Shown here: one piece after another, positions 34,250-44,508 of the stretch
Numbering within the stretch: the first letter of the stretch is position 1
Layout: each line of letters starts with the position of its first letter
Source: Notospermus geniculatus
Lineage: Eukaryota > Nemertea > Pilidiophora > Heteronemertea > Lineidae
Assembly: GCA_002633025.1 (NCBI GenBank)
Contig: NMRB01001578.1
Coordinates: 72,124-136,123 of the forward strand
Length of the DNA stretch: 64,000 bases
Reading direction: 5' to 3'
The notes under the pieces: generated by a model
Databases searched by the model: none
Told to the model about the DNA's origin: nothing
What the model saw: the letters and a program-made list of their open reading frames with translations, nothing else
Position numbers and translations under genes: made by a program

Positions 34250-34490
34250 TCTAGGGGCCGATTTAATAGACGTTTGCTAAGCTAACCATTGGTTCCACCA
34301 AAAATAGATAGGCATGCGAAAAGTGTACAACTAAATTTTCGCCCAAAAGCCCTGTTTTGTTGGATAGTAAGCGCTATACAGAGCTTAGAAAACGGGGTCT
34401 TTTTGGTGAAAAATTTTGTTTTACATTTTTCGCACGCCTATCTATTTTTGATGGAACCAACAAACGTCTATATAATAAATCGGCCCTAGG
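34250..34490. mobile_element. 241-bp foldback MITE with about 95-bp arms
   Basis: Arms starting TCTAGGGGCCGATTTA and ending TAAATCGGCCCTAGG pair over most of the element, including GGTTCCACCAAAAATAGATA. The pairing leaves a loop of about 40 bp and gives a long imperfect hairpin. Confidence 0.85.
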
Positions 34491-37400
34491 TCTATACCCT
34501 TTCCGAGGGTGGCGTCATGGAAAACAAAGCCTTTGTTTAGAATACAAGGGCAATTTCTCGGTGGTGCTGGTATACGGTGCTGTCCCCTTTACCTCGTCTC
34601 TGATCCAATCTTGATGCCCTGTGCGCTCTACGACGTGAGATTGTCGATCGCATGCCTTTTTTCTAAGAGATGACCGTGAGCTATTGACTTGCCTCTGAGG
34701 GTACACCCCTCGTCGGGTCTTTGCATGGTCAGCTGGACACATCAAACAGAGATGAGCTTCTTTATGGCTGAGCAGATTGCATCAGATACCTTAGAAGCAT
34801 CAATGCAGCGGAGAGGTTCTAAGGTTATCCTTTTTGGTGCTGCGCATGCTCGCGCTGGTCTCCTTTCTACTATTTTTGAGAACCACAGAAAAAAAACAGT
34901 TGCTTCGCCATCCACTATCTCACAGCAGTTTCATCACTAGCTTTTTCTTCTACTACCTTCACAAATGTTGCCCAGACTGGTGTTTGTACGTTTTTGCTGT
35001 GAAATAAACAAATTTCCAGCTGCATGTTGTCAAACTGATCAAAATGTCACGTGATGTCGCCAGCGTCGTGTTGTGATTGGCTGATCATTCGTTACTGTTT
35101 ATGTCGCTTATATCAATCGTAAACTGATCTATCGCGGTCCTTTAATTGCCCACATGAATATCAATTAGACCAGATACCGGCGTATGTAAAGAATAGAGGG
35201 GAGATCAAAAACGTTTTCCGCGTTATGAGGGCTGAGGGCCCGATGTCCTTCCTTCATCTGTTGCGCAGCTGATGGTAGTTGAATTCTAACGATGTCCGAC
35301 CCCCCGAGCATGTTATGTTTACATGAAGAAAAAATACAGGTGTCTTTTCTTTGGAGTACGTCTGGATTGATCAAGGGGGGTAAGGACGAATCATTAGAGA
35401 GTTTTAGCAAAGCCTCCAACGGGTACGTATCCTTCGTTCGGTGCTCTCTTCGTGCATCAAACAATGGGATTGGCGTTCGCGTTGGCGTTTTGGGGGCTTG
35501 GCGGAAGCTGCATTGGCTCCGAACGTTTACGCTTTTGGAAATCTCCCATTCTGATAGACTATAATAATATGACAGCGGTTTTAGTGTATACTATGTAATG
35601 CTGGAGGGATGACGGTACTTTTCATTGACGTTAAGAATATAATTGGATGGCACCACAAGCGTCTGGCACCTTAGTCTCAGAAACCTCTGAGTCATTTTCC
35701 ATTTTCTCGAGTCATTGATTGAAATAAGGTTATTTATTGAACGTCCTTAAGGTACGTCTACGGATGATTTCTTCCGAGTTGGCCGAACGATGATGCGAAC
35801 CGACGGAGGGGGCAATTTCTTTAATAAATCGAGTTCTTTTAGATAGTATTGGTTCTGTCGTCAATTACGGCAAGTGGTGCTCCCGATGAGGTGAATGGCG
35901 ATTTGAGTTGACGTCTAGGAGAATGGAATACTTATGTAAATAGAGCTAAAAATGACATCAAATAGTAATAAATGTATGTAATAGGACCATCAAGATGTCA
36001 GAGTAATGGCTTTAGTAATGTTATGTCACTATGGGCAGATGGAAAGATGCTTTGGAATGGCGCTGTCCGAATGGTTTGGGTGTGGGTGATAAAAATCCGA
36101 TCTTTTGTCGATGTTCATATAACTGTTGGCAGAATCAAAAACCTTGGCCAATTTATAAAACTTAAATGCTATTCCTAATGAAATTCATGGATGTCTAGAC
36201 TATACTGTACGTTCTAGGCAATGTTATCATTGATATAGCTTAACTACTAGCCTATAGGGGGTATTTACATATTGATAGCACATGGCTGTGATGGAGCTAT
36301 TTATCAGTCTAGATCACCTTTTTGATGTGTGTTACTTTCACAATGCATGATTCACTACGTAGAGGCTGTTTGAGCAAGAAGCTTTCCAAGGCCTTGCCAC
36401 TGGCGGTACACAAAGCTACCATTCAATATTTGGACTATATTATCATTTCTTTACTGTCATCAATATAAATATCCGAAAATGAAAATCCATAGTTACGGCC
36501 CTTTACCATAGTGACTAAAACTGCCGTCAACCCTGAAATTACTGAAGAAATGGGAAGGGAGGAATATGGTTGGTAAACAGCTAAGGTCGTTGGGCTTAAC
36601 TGTAGGTGTGTTCCTTGGCAACGGGGGTTAAATTTACCATCGTCTTTAGGCCTTGCATATCCGTAACCCGGAGATTTGGTAACTTTTTCAACCACTAAAA
36701 TATGTTCGGAATTGTCACGACTAAACGAAACATCTTTACTCGTGCTGTTGCGTCAGTGTTGCTAATGTTGTTAAAAAACTTCACAGAATGTTACCACTTC
36801 TTCTACTGATGACGTCATGAATGAGCTACTACGTCATTGGCAAGGAGGCCATTAGGAATGTAAAAAAAGTTTGAGAACAGTAAGATGAAATGTTGGTCTT
36901 TTGTTTAATCGTAGCATTAATAGACCAATTTCTATAGAGTGGTTCCCGATCGCACCGCCAGGGCTCGTGTCATAACCCTAGCGGCGGGATCTGGAACCAG
37001 TCTCAGCTGGTACGTCTAGTTCTACCCTCAGCAGCTTTCACCTCGTCCAAAAACATCCCACTCGCGTTCATGTCCTTCCGCGGCTGGTTATCTCTTATGA
37101 CATGAAAAATCGGTGCATTTACCTCCACTCCCGAGGCTGCAACTTGATGTAATGAATGAGAAGGCATCGAGCCACTTGTGGCAGACTTTTCCTCAGGCGG
37201 ACGGTGTAAAAGACAGGCGGATAATGCCGCGAGGAGTGGTGTTGTTGCAGCGATGAATCGCGATGTTGGTGACATAGCAGGGTAATGATTCACACCTGAG
37301 ATAATCCACTGACGTTTTGTGTCGGTTTTGTTGCGAAGTGCGGCGTGGTTTTGAAAACCATGTTGTCGATATGTCTGGTTTGGACACCTTGACCGATTCC

Positions 37401-38648
37401 ACTCACTCTGTTACAATCTTATCAACGACAATCCTAGTTAATAGCTTTGTCTGTTACACAGTTACGTGACGTAACCTATAATAGACCAACAAAGTGGATG
37501 GAGCAGTCATCATCCGACCACGGCTTTCCTATCTTGTCCAGGAGCTTTGAGGATAATGAGTCTTTTTTCTTCTATAACAAGAGGTAATTTGGTGAAATAA
37601 TGCGGAGACCATCAATGGGGAGTTGGGGCTTTTATCGTATCAAAAACACATTTGGGGTTGTTCCTTTTTTCAAGTCCGCCGTTGGTCATTTACGTGACCG
37701 ATGGCACATCTCTGGCCATCGACGCTGGCTTTCAATGGGAATACGGAACACCACTAAATCACGAAAGGATGCTGGCGACGAGAATGCCGATGTGCATAAA
37801 ACCTAGCGTTACTTATTTACAAGTGATTCATCAACCTGAGGGTCACCCTGCCTCATCCCTCATCCTCCCGGTTGGGATTGTGCTGTTTTTTATCCTGTGG
37901 GTCTTCCTCCCCATCCCTCACCACCAGAGGAGGCGATAGATGACCAGCCCGTCTCGCCCTGTTCTGCTTTTTCTGCGCTGTGCGTGTTCGTGATGAGGTC
38001 GGGAAGCAGTGCCGATCTATTCGCCAGTGTGGAGTCCATGTTAGATGTTGACAAGCTAGCTACAAGTGGTAGACCCTGTAAGTCTAACATAAGCACAAAA
38101 GATGGATGCAGAATGGGGAACGCCAGGCCGAACGACGGGCTCCAGGCCTGCCCCAGAGATTCGCTATAAAGAAGTTCGGACGATGGCGACGTCCGTTCCC
38201 AGTTTCTCAACCTTGAACGGTGTTGATGTTTCAGTATGTCCAATCAAACCTTCCCAAAACCATTGTTCAGTCAGTACCATGAATGGGATGCTCTCTCCCA
38301 GCAATGTCTGCACATTCAAAACACAGAATCTGCTTGATGCAAATCCCCGAAGAAAGCTTTCTCGTTAATCTTAGTTTACTACTCGGAGATCTCTTGTCGA
38401 GAGAGGATCGAAGTGTTAGCAACACTCGGCAGATGAGAGCCCCGAGACAATTTATCTGAGCCCAGTTGGCCAATTACTTATAAACGTCTGATTGACAGCA
38501 ATAAATCTGATGCTGCTAAGAAAAAACCCGATGGCGCCATTCTTCCGAGTGATTTGGGATGATCCCTTTGTTACGAGTTGATAGAAACGTTGGGTATTTC
38601 AGGACGTATTATTCTGACTCAAAAAGCAAAGAAGAAACTACCACCGAT

Positions 38649-39116
38649 ATCACATCTTCAGATAAATATTTATGTGTTTGCCTTTTCATTTGATTTATCA
38701 TCTAGGCGTTGTCTGCCAGTTGTTTCATTTCACAAACCCGGTATGAATACTATATTTTCACAGCAGCACTCACAAATGGCAATATCAATCTACCTTCTCT
38801 TGATACCAGAGTGTTCATATCCAGTTGTTGCCATTACAATTGAGTTAGAGAGATCGTTTGCCCATTACTGCCTCAGGTAACTCTCCCGATCGTAATCCCC
38901 TATCGCGCGGAGGACTTCCCAAGGAATTCCCGACCTCCGCTATCGAGAGAGTTCCGTGGAAACAGACCAACAGGATTGGTATAAAATACGAACTGCTCTC
39001 GCGATGACTGTCTAGATTGATAGCGTGCGCTGTAATGGACGGTGAGATGAATTCAAAGCACGTGTTGTGATAGTAGAAAGAATACATTGATTCTTCAGTG
39101 GATTGTTGAGTTAGAG
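38649..39116 (+). repeat. Duplicate of the PRKG1 beta promoter region (contig overlap)
   Basis: 468 bp beginning ATCACATCTTCAG recur immediately after the N at 39117 (39118-39584) with only a few small differences. The first copy stops at the N and therefore lacks the beta exon that follows the second copy. Confidence 0.9.
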
Positions 39117-39117
39117 N
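39117..39117. other. Single-N assembly join
   Basis: It lies between two nearly identical 467-468-bp copies, the typical signature of two overlapping contig ends (or alleles) that were placed side by side rather than merged. Confidence 0.9.
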
Positions 39118-39447
39118 ATCACATCTTCAGATAAATATTTATGTGTTTGCCTTTTCATTTGATTTATCATCTATAGGCGTTGTCTGCCAGTTGTTTCATT
39201 TCACAAACCCGGTATGAATACTATATTTTCACAGCAGCACTCACAAATGGCAATATCAATCTACCTTTCTCGTGATACCGGAGTGTTCATAGTTGTTGCC
39301 ATTACAATTGAGTTAGAGAGATCGTTTGCCCATTACTGCCTCAGGTAACTCTCCCGATCGTAATCCCCTATCGCGCGGAGGACTTCCCAAGGAATTCCCG
39401 ACCTCCGCTATCGAGAGAGTTCCGTGGAAACAGACCAACAGGATTGG

Positions 39448-39454
39448 TATAAAA
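39448..39454 (+). promoter_or_regulatory. TATA box and inverted CCAAT upstream of PRKG1 beta exon
   Basis: TATAAAA directly preceded by ATTGG (inverted CCAAT) lies about 140 bp before the beta ATG at 39593. The same pair is at 38980-38986 in the duplicated contig end. Confidence 0.5.
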
Positions 39455-39592
39455 TACGAACTGCTCTCGCGATGACTGTCTAGATTGATAGCGTGCGCTG
39501 TAATGGACGGTGAGATGAATTCAAAGCACGTGTTGTGATAGTAGAAAGAATACATTGATTCTTCAGTGGATTGTTGAGTTAGAGTTGTCAAC

Positions 39593-39885
39593 ATGGGAAC
39601 TTTACGTGATCTTCAGCTGGCTTTACAGCAGAAAATAGAGGAACTCCGTCAGAGGGATGAACTGATTGACGAACTGGAAGTGGAGTTGGATGAGAAGGAC
39701 ACGTTGATCCAGAAGTTACAAACAGAGTTGGATAAGTACCGGTCGATTCTGAAACCTGCCCGCGACCACCAGCGGATGTTTCAGCAGCAAAGGACGAAAC
39801 GGTGCGCTATATCAGCAGAGCCTGCCAGGTTTCTTTCTCCGCAGGAACTCCAGTTGACTGTCAAGAAGGTGCCGAAGTCACAGCG
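39593..39885 (+). CDS. PRKG1: cGMP-dependent protein kinase I, beta-type first exon
   Basis: The exon encodes 97 residues plus two bases and ends at donor CAGCG|GTATGT. Residues 1-52 are the beta-isoform leucine zipper ([20 protein letters not shown]...), very close to vertebrate PKG I-beta. The autoinhibitory segment [11 protein letters not shown] follows around residues 68-78, where vertebrate beta has a KRQAISAEP core. The leftover CG plus T of common exon 2 gives Arg, then SKEIIKRAI. It lies 16 kb upstream of exon 2 with its own TATA/CCAAT pair. In vertebrates the two zippers select different partners (alpha: myosin phosphatase; beta: IRAG). Whether that holds here is unknown. Confidence 0.95.
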
Positions 39886-40098
39886 GTATGTTTCTACCAT
39901 TTTGTTTGTGGTCCGTCCTAATGTTTCTACCATTCTCTTGTTTGTGGTCCGTCATATGTTTCTACCATTCTCTTGTTTGTGGTCCGTCCTATGTTTCTGC
40001 CATTCTCTATTGTGGTCCGTCCTATGTTTCTACCATTCTCTTGTTTGTGGCCCGTCCTATGTTTCTACCATTCTCTTGTTTGTTGTGGCCCGTCACTT
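39886..40098 (+). repeat. Minisatellite starting at the beta-exon splice donor
   Basis: Six units of 33-35 bp with core ATGTTTCTACCATTCTCTTG and GTGGTCCGTCC start at 39887, about 39920, 39955, 39990, 40023 and 40058. The first unit begins with the donor GTATGTTTCTACC itself. Later units read CTATG or ATATG, so they lack the GT. Confidence 0.9.
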
Positions 40099-40725
40099 CG
40101 TCGTTGGGTGAACTTCAGCGTCTTTCATGAACAAAGCAAAGGGCCTGAGGACCAAGACGAGCTCATTGGTTCTCTACAAGGCCTTTGCCTTTGATGGCCA
40201 TGCCCAGCTTCCACTCAAATTTCCTCAGTGTTTTGCTTGTCCACAACACTTTCTAGGAAGGTACAGGGAACTTGCATTCATCGTCAGTTCAGAGTATTTT
40301 CTTTACTGTCTAGTCATGTTGATATCACGTGTTTCCGGGAATACCTCTCCCGTACTCTCATTACCCTTGTGTACTTGTACATTCCTCTTCCTACTCCTGG
40401 CTCAATGAACTCCTCACCTGTTCCAAGTGAATGGAATTGGTGATTGCTTCTCCTCAAACAAGTAACGTTAAACAAGCAGTTACTTTCTGCGTAAAACGAT
40501 GAAGCTTAACGAGTGATGTTCCCAGTTATTTGGAAATGTGGAGGTTCTTTCCGTCAGTGTTGTTGATGTATTTTTAAGCCCCCTCTTCCAGACGGCTCCA
40601 CAACCAAGCAAAAACAAGTTTTTAGAGCAAAACAATGCAATGACTTTCTTTTCTTAAGCTGCAAGATTTGTAACATCTCCAAAATGTGATGAAAATTGAT
40701 TGGAAGGCAGCAGTCTTTGACCACC
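40099..40725. other. PRKG1 intron, no recognised feature
   Basis: Overlapping short + frames and one minus frame have no supporting signals. Confidence 0.5.
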
Positions 40726-40758
40726 CTTGGAGGAATTATACAGTATAATTCCTCCAAA
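40726..40758. mobile_element. 33-bp palindromic element with 7-bp direct repeats
   Basis: CTTGGAGGAATTATA and its near-perfect complement are separated by only a few bases. GACCACC flanks both sides (40719-40725, 40759-40765), consistent with a target duplication. It shares its ends with 16725-16783. Confidence 0.65.
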
Positions 40759-40819
40759 GACCACCTAATGAACCCATGCCTTCATGGCTCACTGGTGTTG
40801 GCGTTGGAGAAAAAAAAGC

Positions 40820-40901
40820 TGGCAGCGGTGGGATTCGAACCCACGCCTCCGAAGAGACTGGTGCCTTAAACCAGCGCCTTAGACCGCTCGGCCACGCTAC
40901 C
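40820..40901 (-). tRNA. tRNA-Leu (AAG)
   Basis: The 82-nt cloverleaf on the minus strand starts GGTAGCGTGGCCGAGCGGTC, has anticodon arm CTGGT-TTAAGGC-ACCAG (anticodon AAG), a long variable arm and the T-loop GGTTCGAATCC. The discriminator is A. An A-run on the + strand at 40810-40817 gives a T-rich RNA polymerase III terminator just downstream. Confidence 0.95.
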
Positions 40902-41243
40902 TTATACATCATTGGGGTTTAACGATATTAGTGAGGTTTCGCAAATCTGACGAACCACGAAGTACGAAATACGAAATTCAACTTCATTTCCTGGACCTAA
41001 TGTATTTCTGGAAATGGTTTTTACCACAAATATCGCCTGCTGCAAGAGCGTCTTTTAGCGTATGACGTTAGACCGATAGAGTTACAGTGTATTTTAAACT
41101 TTGAAATTTATTTTTCGTTTCCACTTCGTATAGTCATGTAGATACGAAGTGGAAATTTGAAAATTCAAGATGCACCAGAACTCTTTCTCGGGGCTGTCGT
41201 GTTGGCCTGTTGTTTTAATCTAACGGTATATAATTCCAGTACT

Positions 41244-41304
41244 GGGGCCTGTTTCATAAAGTGACTTTAAGCTAATGGTACCATTAACTCAATGCATTTT
41301 CCAT
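41244..41304. mobile_element. Truncated GGCCTGTTTCATAAA foldback element
   Basis: It matches the reverse complement of 15536-15623 from GGGGCCTGTTTCATAAAGTG to TGCATTTTCCAT, then stops. The second terminal arm is missing. Confidence 0.75.
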
Positions 41305-41653
41305 TTGGTTAAAGGTCCCTGGTCAAGTATCGCCACTAATTGGATGTCAATGAAACCAATTATGTTTCTCCCCATCGCCACACTAAAAGGTGGAGTGACC
41401 AATTAACAGGTGCTTTCTTTCACACGTCTGCTGCGATATGCAGCGAGGAGACGTCAGTTCGTTAATTAATTCTTGGAAGTATTACAAATACTTAAAGGTT
41501 AATTTGATGGAACCACCACCTGCACATTTTCATTGGTCGACATCTCTATCATTGTATGATGAAACTGACATGATTCAATATGAAAACAAGCCTGGCGGCG
41601 ACAGTGGTCACATGGTGACGTCAGGAGTGGACTCAGTGTTTGGTTGTTTATAA

Positions 41654-41813
41654 CCTCCTCGACTGCTGGGGTCTTCCTCCTCGACTGCCGGTCCTCCTCC
41701 TCGATTGCCGGCCCTCCTCCTCGATTGCCGGTCCTCCTCCTCGATTGCCGGTCCTCCTCCTCGATTGCCGGTCCTCCTCGATTATTAGTCCTCCTCCTCG
41801 ATTGCCGGTCCTC
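41654..41813 (+). repeat. 20-bp minisatellite ending in a gap
   Basis: About eight units of CCTCCTCCTCGATTGCCGGT, some shortened, run into the single N at 41814. The true array length is unknown. Frames open through it on both strands are repeat artefacts. Confidence 0.9.
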
Positions 41814-42365
41814 NGCCCGCCTTGGATAACGACCCACTACCTTCTCCTGATAACATGTTCTTCGTATTTCTCAATAAATCAGTTCATCCAGAGCATTAAT
41901 TCTATCTTTTTCACGTTTATAAACCACTTCATGGTGATTCAAACAAGTCTTCTTTTTCTTAGCATGTTTTGAGAAGGTTCGGTTCTTGTAAAGGCATAAA
42001 ACGTTAGCATGATTAAAGTAGCAGTTCAGGCCACACATGGCGGTAGGCCTAAGTCCACACGAACCTTGGCTATTGTGTGGTCGATACTGAGCCGCTGGCT
42101 GGCGAAGACTTCAGAAGCTGAAGAAGTTTGCAGGTGATAGTTGGTCCGAATTAAAATGCATGGTGATTTCTCTAACGTGACCCCCGCGTTTTCTTGTCCC
42201 ACGTGAGCCACACTGACTCGTAGTGGGATCGCCGTGTATCTTTGGGGATCACGTGTACTCTTAGGTTCGTGTGTATCATTCTGGGTCACGTGTATTCTCG
42301 GATTCGGGTGTATCATTGGCTTCCGTGTATTACTCCAATATGGTGAAGTACTATTTACATTCACT

Positions 42366-42519
42366 TGATCACCTCTCTCGAACAATTTTTTCGAGTCAGA
42401 ACAGGCCGTGAACCATTCTTTTGCACCATCAGGTACATACCAACATTTCTTCATACCTAGATCTGATACTATTTGATTAACATTACAGACTGATTTATCG
42501 GTGTTATACGTGCAGTTTG
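42366..42519 (-). CDS. Candidate extracellular-type exon, unrecognised
   Basis: Reading from acceptor TTATTCTTTCAG on the minus strand, the frame encodes a Cys-containing stretch with NCTYNTDKSVCNV, then KKCWYVPDGAKEWFTACSDS. It reaches a weak candidate donor CAA|GTGAAT. Beyond that the frame stays open through a degenerate GTGTATC repeat and is probably not coding. Four cysteines and two N-glycosylation-like sites suggest an extracellular module, but no partner exon was found and the protein family is unknown. Confidence 0.2.
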
Positions 42520-43362
42520 CTGAAAGAATAAGCTTTTATATCTATTACCTACAGTATTTCATGGTATATCTACTAATTGCGCAAAGCCTTGTGGCTGCGT
42601 AATGGGTGCACGGTGTCTATCGATATAATTATCATACACTTCATAACTGAGCTAGGCTTGGACTCCTAACTCCTATGGGAATTCATCGGACCTATCTACT
42701 CGTGGAATTTGGAATTCGAAGTCATTCTATAATTGATTTTCACCGAACGACCACGACTCGTTTAGTCAACCCCAGTAATATCCGATAAAGTTGCTTCTGC
42801 ATTATGGGAGTTTTCTTCGTCTAGGATCCTCTCAGTAAAGTTCAAGTTGAGTCTCCGTAATGTAAATGCCATGCGGCCCTCATCATTGTCTTCAGTTCTC
42901 TCAAGAATGATCAGCAACAAGCTGAAGGAGGCCCTTCATGCGGCATAGGTTGCCTCGGCACACGTTCTCAATGGGAAGCTCAGCCGCTGAAACTCGTTTG
43001 TGAGATTGGTATCAACCAACGGTGAATGGCCCATTGAGAGGTAACTCTAGCGAGAGATGTCTCTCATCGACAGCCGCCTGAGGCCACGCCCAACCTTCCG
43101 AGTTCCCGCTGATAGCCTGATGTGGATCCCTTCTTTTGTCAGGTTGGATAATTACCTATCGTTCACTTGATCCTTGTCGGTGGCATCTGTTGTGTCGACT
43201 CCTTAGTAACGCGAGAAACGTACCACTGACTGACAAAAAGAACATTCTTTATATAATCCGGATACACCTGCAGTTGACACCTTGATGTATACTCGCATTG
43301 GTGGCAAGCCGAGTTCGCCCCTTTCTTGGTGGAAGGTGATAAAAATTGAAGAAAAATGTTCC
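42520..43362. other. PRKG1 intron, no recognised feature
   Basis: I see no supported gene or clear repeat in this stretch. Confidence 0.5.
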
Positions 43363-43444
43363 TGGCAGCGGTGGGATTCGAACCCACGCCTCCGAAGAGA
43401 CTGGTGCCTTAAACCAGCGCCTTAGACCGCTCGGCCACGCTACC
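43363..43444 (-). tRNA. tRNA-Leu (AAG)
   Basis: 82 nt, identical in structure to 40820-40901, with anticodon loop TTAAGGC, a long variable arm and discriminator A. The nearest downstream T-run is short and about 8 bp away (an A5 run on the + strand near 43352). Confidence 0.95.
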
Positions 43445-44331
43445 GACTTGTTCTCGAAGGCTTTGCTGTCGGGAAATCTCGTACGCAGCAACGACTCGTA
43501 CATGTAGCTGCACAAACTGTCGACGATGAACTTTCATCGTTCCATCTCTGTGACCACACAAATTGCTTCTTTCGTCTCTACCTGGTGTTGGGATGACCCC
43601 ACAGGCTGAGGCACGCACCCTCCACACCACAGCTATACCCATACACCTCGTGAGCTTCATGCACCCCGCCCCACCCTCACCCGAAAAGAGCACGACCCGC
43701 GACAACAACACTACTCATTCAAGATTCTGAAAATCAAGACCTGGGGTGCATCCAGATAGAAAGAGATATCCATACAGTATCTAGCGATATGTGTATATGA
43801 TGTAACATATACAGTGTATCTAGTTATTACAAATGTAGATGTGATGTTATGAGACCGCAAGCAATACCCTGATGACATTTCACAAAGTCGTGTTTTTCAT
43901 GACTCCCATTATATCTTGGCGACTTTTACATTATTTGGCAAGCTGACATTTTCCGCTTTTTAAGATGCTAAGCTGCGCAAGTTTGACAGCCGTGCGGTTA
44001 TTCCTGTCGATTTACAGTTGGAAAACATCTAAACACCAAAACATGCACAACGTGTCGATATAGAGTTGATAATGTTCAGATTGAATGTTTCGTGATGTAT
44101 GTTGCCCAGAGATTGGCTGACATCCGATCACTAGATTGGGGCATGCACCACGCACGCTGATCCTACCCCCAGGGAGGCTTCGTACAGGAAATTGCAAACC
44201 CAACCCAGTCCAAGTACGCTGGTATCTATCCCTAATGATATGTTTTGCACTTCTTTCCCAAAAGCGTGTTTCTCTCGTCGTGAAATTGCAACATGAATGA
44301 GTTCGATGACATATTGGTCTGCCCATCCTGA
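43445..44331. other. PRKG1 intron, no recognised feature
   Basis: A minus-strand frame at 43409-43711 starts 5' of the tRNA and reads into it, with no other support. No other structure seen. Confidence 0.5.
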
Positions 44332-44508
44332 GAATAGATGAATTTCACGTAGCAGTGCGCCATTCTTGCCAAAATTAGGTCATCGTCATGGGGGTTCCCC
44401 CCACTGGGGATGGGAGAACCAATCATCTGTCACTCTTGAAGGGAATTCCCATAGTGATGACCTAATTCTTGACAAGATGGCTGCTAGCTAATTCGTATTC
44501 GATCTATA
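44332..44508. mobile_element. Foldback family 'TTGCCAAAATTAGG', copy 3
   Basis: CTTGCCAAAATTAGGTCATC at the left and a slightly diverged GATGACCTAATTCTTGACAA at the right. Outer arms GAATAGATGAATTTCACG and its degraded complement are present. The core contains ATCATCTGTCACTC as in copy 1. Confidence 0.8.

Larger units (their letters stand above)
22578..38648. other. PRKG1 intron, no supported protein gene
   Basis: Beyond the repeats listed separately I find no exon with domain-level support. Open frames up to 144 codons (26428-26862) and 173 codons (minus, 28051-28572) lack motifs. The second overlaps a repeat element. Small CTGTCA repeats (about 22895-22930) and a CTCTCT run (about 27402-27420) are present. 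Confidence 0.55.

Noticed and set aside
39590-40111. Extended beta frame through the minisatellite (to 40111)
   Set aside because: The family ends the exon at the CAGCG donor, and phase and junction match exon 2; the extension only reads the repeat.
41499-41972. Proline/leucine/serine-rich and RRRT-repeat frames on both strands
   Set aside because: They translate the 20-bp minisatellite and run across an N.
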